A DNA stretch of 64,000 nucleotides from Flavobacterium fluviatile (lineage in GTDB: Bacteria; Bacteroidota; Bacteroidia; Flavobacteriales; Flavobacteriaceae), in assembly GCF_010645065.1 (NCBI RefSeq), contig NZ_JAADZW010000009.1:105624-169623 (forward strand), in the 5' to 3' direction. This document shows, one piece after another, positions 8,289 through 16,417 of this stretch. The position numbers and the translations under genes are program-made. How positions within the stretch are numbered: position 1 is the first letter of the stretch; every line of letters begins with the position of its first letter. The notes beneath the pieces are model-generated. The model searched no databases, had not been told where the DNA came from, and saw only the letters and a program-made list of their open reading frames with translations.

Positions 8289-10289
8289 ATGATTGACAAC
8301 ACCCAAAATTCAGATACTGTAAAGCAAACTCCCAGCGGAGATCCAAAAGAAAACAACAAAGTAACTGCCGCCCCACAGCAAGAGATGCACTCGGATGATG
8401 ACGGCCACGACCATGGAGCAGAAGATGCTGATTCAGGATGGAAAAGCCACTGGCAGCTTCTGCTTGCCATAATTATACTTGTGGTAATGCTGGTGCTTGA
8501 ATTCGGCTTTCAATTTGTGCCGGCTTTTCCAGCTGACCTTATAATATTTACGGCAGCCTATCTCCTTGCAGGTTACAATGTTTTATACATGGCTTACCGA
8601 AAGGCCAAAAGATTTGACTTTTTTAATGAATTTTTCCTGATGAGTGTTGCCACTATCGGTGCCTTTGCCATTGGATCCTATAGTGAAGGTGTTGCTGTTA
8701 TGGCTTTTTATTCGGTAGGGGAATGGTTTCAGGACGCAGCGGTTAACCGCGCAAAAAGAAGCATAAAGGCACTTTTGGACATCAGGCCCGATCAGGTTGC
8801 TGTGCAGCGGGACGGCGGCTTTTTGGTTGTAGACCCGAAAGAAGTAAAACCCGGTGAAATCATTCAGATAAAGCCCGGTGAGAAAGTAGCCCTGGACGGC
8901 GAACTGATTTCTGAAAAAGCTTCCTTTAATACAGCAGCCCTGACAGGAGAAAGCAAGCCTGATACAAAAAACAAGGGAGAACAGATTTACGCCGGAATGA
9001 TTAATCTAAATACGGTTGCCGAAATAAAGGTGACTTCGCTTTTTCAGGACAGCAAGCTTAGCAAAATTCTTGAAATGGTTCAGGATGCCACCTCCCGTAA
9101 ATCACAGACACAGCTCTTTATCAGCAGATTTGCAAAAGTATACACACCCATTGTTTTTGCCCTTGCTGTTGCAGTCTGTTTTGCTCCCTACCTCTTTGTA
9201 GACCCTTACGAGTTCAATGTATGGTTCTACAGGTCTTTAGTGTTTCTTGTGATCAGCTGCCCTTGTGCCCTTGTGGTTTCTATACCTTTGGGATATTTTG
9301 GCGGAATAGGACTTGCCTCCCGAAATGGTATTTTATTTAAAGGTTCCAATTTCCTTGACGTTATGACTGAAATCAATGTAGTGGTAATGGATAAAACCGG
9401 AACGCTCACCGAAGGCATCTTTAAAGTACAGGAAATCAATTCAAAAGACATAGAAAAAGATGAACTTCTTAAATATGCTGCTGCTATTGAAAGCCAGTCC
9501 ACCCATCCTATCGGGCTTGCAGTTGTTGAGCATGCGGGCAAGGACAGTATTAAAGGCGTCAACATTTCCGACGTAGAGGAAATTTCCGGTCATGGTCTTA
9601 AAGGAACTATTGATGGGAAAGAAGTACTTGCCGGAAATACCAAGCTGATGAAAAAATTTAACATCGAATATCCATCCGAGGTTGACACTATTGTATATAC
9701 TATTGTAGTGCTTGCTATTGACCAGCAATATAAGGGCCACATTACAATTGCAGATAAAATAAAGGAAGATGCTCCACAAGCGATCAAAGATCTTCATGAT
9801 TTGAAAATACAAACCGTGATGCTTTCGGGAGACAAACAGACCGTTGTGGATGAAGTTTCCAAAAATCTTGGAATAGACAATGCTTACGGGGATTTACTCC
9901 CGGAAGGAAAAGTGGAGAAGGTAACGGCACTGAAAAATGAAGGTAAGAAAATTGCCTTTGTCGGGGATGGTGTAAATGATGCTCCTGTTGTCGCTCTGGC
10001 AGATGCAGGCATAGCAATGGGAGGGCTTGGCAGCGATGCCACAATTGAAACAGCAGATATCGTGATACAAAACGACCAGCCCTCTAAGATTGTTACTGCC
10101 ATAAAAATTGGAAAACTAACCAAGAAAATTGTGTGGCAGAATATAATCCTTGCAATGGTGGTTAAGGTAATAGTTCTGGCATTAGGTGCCGGAGGTGTGG
10201 CTACGCTTTGGGAAGCGGTAATCGCTGATGTCGGGGTATCTCTTTTAGCTATTTTAAACGCTGTGAGGATACAGAGATTAAAAATGTAA
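8289..10289 (+). CDS. heavy-metal P-type ATPase (Zn/Cd/Pb type, P1B)
   Basis: A 666-residue P1B ATPase. The N-terminal 50 residues are acidic and His-rich (HSDDDGHDHG) and replace the usual HMA domain. Transmembrane CPC is at residues 324-326 (SCPCALVVS), the phosphorylation motif DKTGT begins at D368, the HP-locus appears as STHPIG, and GDGVNDAPV marks the hinge. TGES is present in the actuator domain. The CPC pattern and neighbourhood point to Zn2+/Cd2+/Pb2+ export from the cytoplasm, complementing the periplasmic RND pump. A strong hairpin terminator follows. Confidence 0.93.
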   Translation: MIDNTQNSDTVKQTPSGDPKENNKVTAAPQQEMHSDDDGHDHGAEDADSGWKSHWQLLLAIIILVVMLVLEFGFQFVPAFPADLIIFTAAYLLAGYNVLYMAYRKAKRFDFFNEFFLMSVATIGAFAIGSYSEGVAVMAFYSVGEWFQDAAVNRAKRSIKALLDIRPDQVAVQRDGGFLVVDPKEVKPGEIIQIKPGEKVALDGELISEKASFNTAALTGESKPDTKNKGEQIYAGMINLNTVAEIKVTSLFQDSKLSKILEMVQDATSRKSQTQLFISRFAKVYTPIVFALAVAVCFAPYLFVDPYEFNVWFYRSLVFLVISCPCALVVSIPLGYFGGIGLASRNGILFKGSNFLDVMTEINVVVMDKTGTLTEGIFKVQEINSKDIEKDELLKYAAAIESQSTHPIGLAVVEHAGKDSIKGVNISDVEEISGHGLKGTIDGKEVLAGNTKLMKKFNIEYPSEVDTIVYTIVVLAIDQQYKGHITIADKIKEDAPQAIKDLHDLKIQTVMLSGDKQTVVDEVSKNLGIDNAYGDLLPEGKVEKVTALKNEGKKIAFVGDGVNDAPVVALADAGIAMGGLGSDATIETADIVIQNDQPSKIVTAIKIGKLTKKIVWQNIILAMVVKVIVLALGAGGVATLWEAVIADVGVSLLAILNAVRIQRLKM

Positions 10290-10380
10290 TAAGAATCACC
10301 GGCCGAACATAACCCGTATTACAAAAATAAGGACTGGAAAAAATCATTATTGTCAGCAAACAGACAGTATTTTACATTTT

Positions 10381-10426
10381 AAACAGGGAGCAGCAATCTT
10401 TATGATGACTGCTCCCTGTTTTTTTT
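10381..10426 (+). terminator. rho-independent terminator after the P-type ATPase
   Basis: A 13-bp perfect stem (AAACAGGGAGCAG with its complement) around a 15-nt loop, followed by a run of T. The rest of the 323-bp gap 10290-10612 shows no further gene that I can support. Confidence 0.9.
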
Positions 10427-10612
10427 ACTGTTCCTGGGACAGCTGATTGGAAATTCCTTCTAATTGCAATAGTATTCCTGCCTGCTGCCGATAAAAGAAG
10501 CAGTAAAGCAATGCCTTTTAACCAAAAACACCTGAAGACTATGCCTGATTTGACTCAGATTATTAGTCCTTTATGCATTATGCACTATCAATTCACTTAA
10601 TCGAACCGAAGG

Positions 10613-11338
10613 TTATTTTTGAATGAGCCCAGCGATTATATTGATGCTTAACGCTAAAATGATGGTATTAAAAAAGAAAGAAAGCAATCCATGCAGCAGT
10701 GCGATCCTTCGTATATGGCGTGCTGTAATATTGACGTCTGAAACCTGAAAGGTTGTTCCAAGCACAAATGAAAAATAACAAAAATCCAGATAGTCGGGTG
10801 TATTTTCATCAGGAAAATCAAGCCCGCCAAATACCCGCCTTCCTTCTTTTTCCTCCCCAACTGCATAGTAAAGGTGCGCATATTTAAAAGTAAAAGTGGT
10901 GTGAACGAGCCACCATGCAAATATGGCTGAGAAGATGGTCAATAAAATATGGGTTGTCAGTTCTATACCTTTCATTTCTGCTGAAGTTTTGTAAAATAAA
11001 ATGATGGCAATCATGCTCACCAGGGATGCCAGTAAAATTAAAATCATAATTAGAGATCGGCCCGAATCCTGCTTTTCAGCTATTTTGTGAAGTTCTTTAG
11101 GATGACATTTAAAAATGGTCATCCACGATAAAAACAGAAACATACCTGAGAACGCCAGCCAGGAAGCCATCCAGTGAATAGAAGCTTTTTGAAGATCTCC
11201 CAGAATAAAAAAAACACCAATTGCTGTGCATATTGAAATATACAGTCGCAAATGGCTATCAACTTTGGCAATCCAGTTCTTTCTTGCTTTCAAAACATTT
11301 TTTTTATGATACGAAGGTACGTTAAAATAAAGGATCAA
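10613..11338 (-). CDS. DUF1345 family inner-membrane protein
   Basis: A 241-residue protein with about five hydrophobic helices. The features I associate with DUF1345 are visible: a first pair of helices, then TTFTFKYAHLYY, a short GGLDFPDENTPDYLDFCYFSFVLGT-type segment (residues about 174-198) and a C-terminal helix pair. Function of the family is unknown. It is transcribed towards the P-type ATPase gene (convergent), and is not obviously in an operon with the response regulator upstream because a 319-bp space with a micro-ORF separates them. Confidence 0.8.
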   Translation of the reverse strand: MILYFNVPSYHKKNVLKARKNWIAKVDSHLRLYISICTAIGVFFILGDLQKASIHWMASWLAFSGMFLFLSWMTIFKCHPKELHKIAEKQDSGRSLIMILILLASLVSMIAIILFYKTSAEMKGIELTTHILLTIFSAIFAWWLVHTTFTFKYAHLYYAVGEEKEGRRVFGGLDFPDENTPDYLDFCYFSFVLGTTFQVSDVNITARHIRRIALLHGLLSFFFNTIILALSINIIAGLIQK

Positions 11339-11411
11339 ATTGATCTTTTCTCACTTGCCAAAATACAATTGTTAATAAGCACTTACCTATTCCATTATTA
11401 GTTTAATAATT

Positions 11412-11440
11412 TTGGTTTGATGCATAATACTGTATCTTTA
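11412..11440 (+). promoter_or_regulatory. possible Bacteroidota-type promoter for the micro-ORF
   Basis: TTG at 11412, an 18-nt spacer, then TATCTTTA at 11433, seven of eight matches to TAnnTTTG. It would start transcription about 40 nt upstream of the ATG at 11488. Confidence 0.3.
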
Positions 11441-11487
11441 GAAAATATTTGTTAAACTGCTTACTTTTAATCCCGGGATATAATAAA

Positions 11488-11568
11488 ATGCAAAATAGAC
11501 TTAATTGCTGCAGATATGCTTTAATGCTTACTGGAATAATGGGCTTCACTGCTGTTTTTTCACTATAA
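11488..11568 (+). CDS. 26-residue hydrophobic micropeptide, paralogue of 17750-17833
   Basis: ATG to TAA gives 26 residues with the pattern RLNCC...L..TG.MGF...FS. A second ORF at 17750-17833 has RLNCW...L..TG.MGF...FS. About 14 of 26 positions are identical, while the nucleotide changes at identical residues (aga/agg, ctt/cta, tgc/tgt, gga/ggt, ttc/ttt) are synonymous. That pattern supports real coding. The peptide has one short hydrophobic helix and one or two Cys. I do not recognise the family. An 80-residue ORF on the opposite strand (11403-11645) is probably its shadow. Confidence 0.6.
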   Translation: MQNRLNCCRYALMLTGIMGFTAVFSL

Positions 11569-11657
11569 ATATTGAACACAGCAATAGAGTTGCAAATTCT
11601 TAGTTTACAACTCCTATTTGTAAATAATAAAACATTAAATTTCAAATTCTATTATTT

Positions 11658-12329
11658 TTAGATCTCGTCGGCTATAAATCCAATGCCCCTGACGGTTCGA
11701 AGCCTTTTATCATCGGCGTTAACACGGAGTTTTTTTCGTATGTTACTCATGAAAACATCGATGATACTCGTGTCGTATTCATAATCTGTACCCCATACTT
11801 CTCTTATAATATCCACTCGGGAGCATACTTCTCCTTTATGCCGCACAAGATAAGCCAGCAGAAGAAATTCTTTACGGGTCAGCGTTATCTCCCTGTCGGC
11901 TTTAAGTACCTTGTAGCTGCTCATTTTTATAGTGATATCGGAGAGTGAATATTCACGTTCTGAATTTTTTTGTCCTTTTTTTTCATAGACCATAATCCTT
12001 GATAGCAGTTCCCCACGGGTAAAAGGCTTTTTTATATAATCATTGGCACCGCATTCAAGCCCTATAATAGTATCTTCAAGATAGTCTTTCGCTGTGAGAA
12101 AAATTATAGGCGTATGAATATCAGATACTCTTATTGCCTGGCACACTTCCATGCCTGAGACTGATGGCAGTATCCAGCTTATCAGTATAAGGTCATAGTT
12201 TCTTGTTGTTGCACGAAGGACTCCTTCCCGTCCATCTTCGGCGGTATGGACAAAATGTCCTTCGTCCTCAAGCCCAAGACGCAGGAAATTTACACTTTTT
12301 GGCTGGTCATCAATTATGAGAATATTCAT
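11658..12329 (-). CDS. OmpR/PhoB-type response regulator lacking the phosphoacceptor Asp
   Basis: A 223-residue two-domain regulator. The receiver has the acidic pair D7-D8, the conserved Thr/Ser region (FLTAKD) and Lys in YIKKPF, but the usual phosphorylated Asp is Ser51 (LILISWILP instead of LILDxxLP). The codon is AGC. The C-terminal winged-helix domain (about residues 128-222) is intact, with LTRKEFLLLAYLVRHKGEV and RTVRGIGF. No sensor kinase gene is adjacent. It probably acts without phosphorylation at this site, as atypical regulators do; targets may be the neighbouring metal genes (inference). Confidence 0.92.
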   Translation of the reverse strand: MNILIIDDQPKSVNFLRLGLEDEGHFVHTAEDGREGVLRATTRNYDLILISWILPSVSGMEVCQAIRVSDIHTPIIFLTAKDYLEDTIIGLECGANDYIKKPFTRGELLSRIMVYEKKGQKNSEREYSLSDITIKMSSYKVLKADREITLTRKEFLLLAYLVRHKGEVCSRVDIIREVWGTDYEYDTSIIDVFMSNIRKKLRVNADDKRLRTVRGIGFIADEI

Positions 12330-12616
12330 TATAAACTTGTTAATTACTGGTTAGGGATTTGATGAGAATCCTATAGAATAAGATTTATTTTTAAAGATAG
12401 TTATGCAGATGCGATAACCCGCTGATGTAAAAAACTATGCTCAACCTTTTTAATTTGTAATTCATTTTAATTGCAGCTAAACTAAATTCCAGACCTAATA
12501 CAGGAAACAAAATGGCCTGGCTGCAGGTATATCGATAATTGCATTACTAATGTATTACCGTACCTTCACAAATACCTTATCAGGCAACTAAGAAAAAAAA
12601 TGAAAGATTTTATTGG

Positions 12617-12955
12617 CTATGCTTCAGTGTAGCCTATCTGCGGGGGCTGCCATATGCAGCTAAGGTAATAAGAAGGAAAGGATTCATAGGTATTTATAGT
12701 ACCTGCCTTAAATTGAAAAGTAAAATAAAAAAAAAGTTCATTTACCTCGGTAAGGGCAACGGCGCCGCAGCAGCTTGCACACTGGCAAAAAGAACAGCAA
12801 ACAGGCTTGTGTTTATGGTCGTTATTTTTTTTAAGAGAAACAATTTCCTTCTGAACGCTAACAGGAGTGTCAATATCTCCACATGGAATCAGCAGTAATG
12901 TCAGTAGACGTACTGCAAGTAAAATTACAAAAATGGATCTTTGATAGCTCATCAT
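12617..12955 (-). CDS. small Cys-rich secreted protein (DUF6660-like), second copy
   Basis: A 112-residue protein with an N-terminal signal segment (about residues 6-25, ending at IPC), a HKHKP stretch, the Cys cluster CCSFCQCASCCG at about residues 53-64 and the C-terminal motif CIWQPPQ. It is the paralogue of the protein encoded at 55-390. The two flank the metal-resistance genes on opposite strands. Function unknown; the clustered Cys and His suggest metal binding. Confidence 0.7.
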   Translation of the reverse strand: MMSYQRSIFVILLAVRLLTLLLIPCGDIDTPVSVQKEIVSLKKNNDHKHKPVCCSFCQCASCCGAVALTEVNELFFYFTFQFKAGTINTYESFPSYYLSCIWQPPQIGYTEA

Positions 12956-13071
12956 TGTAAATTTACAAAAAAACTGGATAAATTAAAAAAAGTAAATAAG
13001 ATTTAATACAAATCATCAGGAAAGCCTGCCGATTTGAAAAGTATTTTTATTCAAAAATATACCCATACAAT

Positions 13072-13110
13072 AAAAAAACGCCCCCTGTCATCAATAGAAT
13101 AGGGAGCGTT
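13072..13110 (-). terminator. terminator of the His-rich gene
   Basis: A 10-bp stem (AACGCTCCCT against AGGGGGCGTT, with one G-T pair) followed on the minus strand by a run of seven T. It lies 17 bp past the stop of the His-rich gene. Confidence 0.85.
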
Positions 13111-13126
13111 GTAAACATCTCGGGTA

Positions 13127-13312
13127 TTATTTGTTTTTTTTGTGGTGTTCACCTTCCTGATGGTGCTCTTCCTCGGTGTGGTGCTCATCCTCATCATGAT
13201 GCTCAGGATGATTTTTTCCTGCTTCCCCTTCGTGGTGTTCAGGGTGTGTGTGATGCTCCTTATGTTTGTGATGTTCGGGGTGATCATGCCCCTCTTTTTC
13301 CTGTGTGCTCAT
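13127..13312 (-). CDS. His/Glu-rich 61-residue polypeptide
   Basis: The protein has no hydrophobic segment and is built almost wholly from His, Glu, Lys and Asp, with repeated PEHH units. It is 61 residues with ATG start and its own terminator. Proteins of this kind (for example Hpn in Helicobacter) bind Ni2+ or Zn2+; the same use here is inference. It sits near the Cys-rich paralogue and other metal genes. The biased composition could mislead ORF calling, but the matched terminator and the AT-rich upstream region support a real gene. An overlapping ORF in another frame (13051-13287) is a shadow. Confidence 0.65.
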   Translation of the reverse strand: MSTQEKEGHDHPEHHKHKEHHTHPEHHEGEAGKNHPEHHDEDEHHTEEEHHQEGEHHKKNK

Positions 13313-13372
13313 AATTGATATTTTTTAATTAATAATAATAAAACCGTGTTTTGTCCAATTTTTTTAGGGCTT

Positions 13373-13384
13373 AACAATATTGTT
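13373..13384. promoter_or_regulatory. 12-bp palindrome upstream of the His-rich gene
   Basis: AACAATATTGTT is a perfect palindrome 61 bp upstream of the minus-strand start at 13312 and could be an operator. The rest of the 324-bp gap 13313-13636 is AT-rich without visible genes. Confidence 0.25.
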
Positions 13385-13636
13385 TACACTAAGTTACCTT
13401 AAATTAGGCAACAATTACTTAGGATTTCCTTAAGATTAAATGAATAACAAAATATTAAGAATTTATACCTAATTAATTTTCAATCTTTGGGTGTAAAGAT
13501 CTAAAATGTTACAAGGAATTCTTCAGCAAAAAATAATATCCTTAATTAACCGTATCAAATAAGTATTTTGCACATTTATAAGAGATCATTTTAAACCAAT
13601 TATCGACATCTGATATAATTTCAAATAATTATTTGT

Positions 13637-14395
13637 ATGAGAAAAATTAATATTTTATTGCTTTTGATGATCAATTTTACGGCCTCTTCACAAAGTTTCA
13701 GCGGGAGAGACAGCACTTTTAGTGATACGGTTAAAAATATTCGTTTCAATTACAAGCAGCTTATTATTCCAGGGGTATTAATAGGATATGGATTTTGGGG
13801 AATTGAAAGCGGACAAATAAAAAGTTTTAATTTTCAGATTCGTAATAAAATTACTGAAAACATAGACACAAAGGTAACCATTGACGATTTTTCAAGATAC
13901 GTTCCCGCTGTTTCCGTTTATGCTCTTAACGGGTTGGGTGTCAAAGGAAAAAATAATACAAGGGACCGTTCGGTGATATTGGCCACTTCCACCATTTTTA
14001 CTTTAGGAAGTGTTATGGCACTAAAATCCATAACTAATATTGAGCGTCCCGATGGAACAACTAATAATTCTTTTCCTTCAGGCCACGCTGCTATAGCTTT
14101 TGCGGGAGCTGAGTTTCTCTATCAGGAATATAAAGATCAATCTATATGGTATGGTGTGGCTGGATATGCAATTGCTACCGGAACAGGATTATTTAGAATT
14201 TACAACAACAGGCACTGGCTTACCGATGTAGCAGCTGGAGCAGGAATCGGGATTTTAAGTACCAAAGCAGCATATTGGCTCAATCCATATCTGACAAGAA
14301 AAATATTCGGCAAAAAAGAACGCAACTGCACCTCTTTTCTGGCGCCGTCCTACGATGGAAGGCAATTTAGAATCACATTTGTAAAATCATTTTAA
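13637..14395 (+). CDS. PAP2-family phosphatase
   Basis: A 252-residue protein with an N-terminal signal peptide-like segment (residues 1-19). The three PAP2 acid-phosphatase motifs are present: K130-x6-R137-P138, P147-S-G-H150, and R187-x5-H193-x3-D197. Several hydrophobic stretches lie around them. Family members dephosphorylate lipid phosphates such as undecaprenyl pyrophosphate or phosphatidate at the periplasmic face. It stands alone, with a palindromic terminator 10 bp downstream. Confidence 0.9.
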   Translation: MRKINILLLLMINFTASSQSFSGRDSTFSDTVKNIRFNYKQLIIPGVLIGYGFWGIESGQIKSFNFQIRNKITENIDTKVTIDDFSRYVPAVSVYALNGLGVKGKNNTRDRSVILATSTIFTLGSVMALKSITNIERPDGTTNNSFPSGHAAIAFAGAEFLYQEYKDQSIWYGVAGYAIATGTGLFRIYNNRHWLTDVAAGAGIGILSTKAAYWLNPYLTRKIFGKKERNCTSFLAPSYDGRQFRITFVKSF

Positions 14396-14405
14396 GATAA
14401 GTAAT

Positions 14406-14439
14406 AAAAAGTTTAATATTTATAAATATTAAACTTTTT
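14406..14439. terminator. 34-bp perfect palindrome after the PAP2 gene
   Basis: AAAAAGTTTAATATTTA is followed directly by its exact reverse complement, ending in a T run. It likely terminates the PAP2 transcript. Confidence 0.7.
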
Positions 14440-14512
14440 GATTTTTGCACTTTCTTTCAGCAGGAAGGTTTCTTTTCCCACTCCATCGGAAGGCTATACA
14501 AAGTAGTTTCAG

Positions 14513-14542
14513 GATTGGAACGTGGGAAAATTTAAAGAAACA
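14513..14542 (+). pseudogene. remnant of a porin gene like that at 16414-17646
   Basis: Thirty bases here match 17446-17475 inside the porin gene at 28 of 30 positions and in the same reading sense (DWNVGKFKET). The sequences diverge on both sides. It appears to be a scrap of a second porin copy in the gap before the cytochrome operon. The rest of 14440-14720 shows no gene. Confidence 0.45.
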
Positions 14543-14720
14543 CGATGCAATATTTTTGCTTCCGATTTCTTATGTAAAATTATTCCACAATGAAAATTAA
14601 AGTTGGCACTTCCCAATTTGAATCTTTAATCAGGCTGCCATTTGAAAACTTATTATTTCCGTTTTCAAATGTAGAATTATAATTAATGCATTCTCAAAAA
14701 AAATAATTTCTTCTCCAAAA

Positions 14721-14752
14721 TTGATATTTGTTTAAAAAAATATTTAGATTTG
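14721..14752 (+). promoter_or_regulatory. Bacteroidota-type promoter of the cytochrome-Rieske-porin operon
   Basis: TTG at 14721, a 21-nt spacer, and a full TAnnTTTG match (TAGATTTG) at 14745-14752, 16 bp before the ATG at 14768. Confidence 0.6.
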
Positions 14753-14804
14753 TCTAAAAATTAAATCATGTTCCATAAAAATATTTTTTTTAAGAAAACC
14801 TTTA

Positions 14805-15974
14805 TTGCTGATAATCTTATGTTTTGCACTCTTATCTTGCGATGCAAGTTATGTTGAAATCCCAGCCGATGATGAACTATTGGATGGTCCAGTTGATGGT
14901 TTGTCGAATTCTGAATCTGCACAATTCTTAAGAGGTGATGCAGCAGTAAATGAAGTTTTTACACGAGAAACAGGCCTGGGACCAACATTTGTTGGAACGA
15001 GCTGTATCAATTGTCATGCGGGAGACGGAAAAGGGCATTTATTTACAACACTTACCCGGTTTGGACAAATTGATGAAACAGGAAATCAATTTTTAAATCA
15101 AGGAGGCCCGCAGCTTCAATACAGAGCTTTACCAGGTTACTTACCAGAACAAATCCCAGCCGGGGCAACATTCTCTAAATTTACCCCCCCGGCATTTACA
15201 GGGTTGGGCTTTTTACAATATGTGTCGAATAATGATTTAATTCAGATGACAGATCCTGAGGATAGTAATGGAGATGGTATTTCAGGAACTGTAAACTGGG
15301 TTACTATTCCTGGTTATTCAATTCCAGCTTCCAATGCAATAACCCAAAACAGCAAACATATTGGACGATATGGCAAAAAAGCCTCTGCATTTGATTTATT
15401 GCATCAAACAGTTAATGCCTACAATCAGGATATGGGAATTACATCTGTATTTAATCCTATTGATCATTATTCTAATTTAGAAATTGATCCTGAAATCTCA
15501 ACTGCTAAAGTCAATGATGTCATTTTTTACTTAAGCACCTTAAAAGCTCCAATTCAGCGAAATCAAAATGATACCGGTGTTATTCGCGGTAAAAACATAT
15601 TTACTCAAATTAATTGTGTGGGATGTCATAAAAGTGAACTTAAGACAAGTTATTCTCCTATAAACGCCCTTTCTTATAAAACTTTTGCCCCTTATACTGA
15701 TTTGCTTTTACATGATATGGGAAGCGCATTAGATGATGGCTACACTGAGGGAAGTGCCAAAACCTATGAATGGAGAACTCCTCCGCTTTGGGGGATAGGT
15801 CTTTCAGAAAATTCACAAGGAGGAAACTTATTCCTGATGCATGACGGTCGTGCACACACTATTGAACAAGCCATAACATTACATGGCGGTGAGGCGCAAC
15901 AAAGCAGAAATGCATTTGAAAAACTGTCTACAGAAGATAAAGAAGCTTTACTGAAATTTATAAAATCATTATGA
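14805..15974 (+). CDS. di-haem cytochrome c, DHOR-like lipoprotein
   Basis: A 389-residue protein with two haem c sites, CINCH at residues 67-71 and CVGCH at 271-275. The segment GRYGKKASAFDLLHQTVNAY followed by DMGIT resembles the DHOR (di-haem oxidoreductase) family. A lipobox (LLSC) lies at the N terminus. From TTG 14805 the signal peptide is short. An ATG at 14768 would give an ideal lipoprotein signal (MFHKNIFLRKPLLLIILCF...) if one T of the eight-T run near 14784-14791 were removed, so the start is probably frameshifted. It overlaps the Rieske gene by 4 bp. Likely periplasmic electron carrier or oxidoreductase. Confidence 0.85.
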   Translation: MLIILCFALLSCDASYVEIPADDELLDGPVDGLSNSESAQFLRGDAAVNEVFTRETGLGPTFVGTSCINCHAGDGKGHLFTTLTRFGQIDETGNQFLNQGGPQLQYRALPGYLPEQIPAGATFSKFTPPAFTGLGFLQYVSNNDLIQMTDPEDSNGDGISGTVNWVTIPGYSIPASNAITQNSKHIGRYGKKASAFDLLHQTVNAYNQDMGITSVFNPIDHYSNLEIDPEISTAKVNDVIFYLSTLKAPIQRNQNDTGVIRGKNIFTQINCVGCHKSELKTSYSPINALSYKTFAPYTDLLLHDMGSALDDGYTEGSAKTYEWRTPPLWGIGLSENSQGGNLFLMHDGRAHTIEQAITLHGGEAQQSRNAFEKLSTEDKEALLKFIKSL

Positions 15975-16417
15975 TAATGAATAGAAAACAATTTTTAAAA
16001 ACATGTGGTCTTGGATGTTTAGCAGGGATAACCGGGGCAAGTTTATTACAAAGCTGTGCTTCTTCCCAGATTCTTTCAAGAGAGATTAAAGACTCTGATC
16101 TTTTAGTTCCCGTTTCTGACTTTATAATACAAAAAGGAACAGAAACAGACTTTAAAAAATACATAATCATTCAAAATGAAATATTAAAAGCACCAATTTG
16201 TGTGTATCGTTTTGATGCAAACGACTATTGCGCCATGTTTATGTTATGTACACATCAGGGTGCGGAATTACAGGTTTTTGGAGATAAATTACAATGCCCC
16301 GCACACGGAAGTGAATTCAGCAACCGGGGTATTTTAGAGAACGGTCCCGCAAATACAGATCTTAGAAAATTTCCGGTCGCAATAGAAAATAATATTCTAA
16401 AAATATCTTTAAAATGA
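15971..16417 (+). CDS. Rieske [2Fe-2S] lipoprotein
   Basis: A 148-residue protein with the Rieske cluster ligands C93-T-H95 and C109-P-A-H112. The N terminus has a signal with Arg-Lys, a hydrophobic core and a lipobox around LLQSC (Cys29). ATG 15971 overlaps the upstream stop as ATGA; an alternative ATG lies at 15977. It also overlaps the porin gene by 4 bp. Tight overlaps imply one transcript and coupled translation. Role inferred: electron transfer partner of the di-haem cytochrome at a membrane. Confidence 0.9.
   Translation: MIMNRKQFLKTCGLGCLAGITGASLLQSCASSQILSREIKDSDLLVPVSDFIIQKGTETDFKKYIIIQNEILKAPICVYRFDANDYCAMFMLCTHQGAELQVFGDKLQCPAHGSEFSNRGILENGPANTDLRKFPVAIENNILKISLK

Noticed and set aside
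11403..11645. 80-residue minus-strand ORF
   Set aside because: It is antisense to the plus-strand micro-ORF, whose paralogue shows synonymous conservation; composition looks non-coding.
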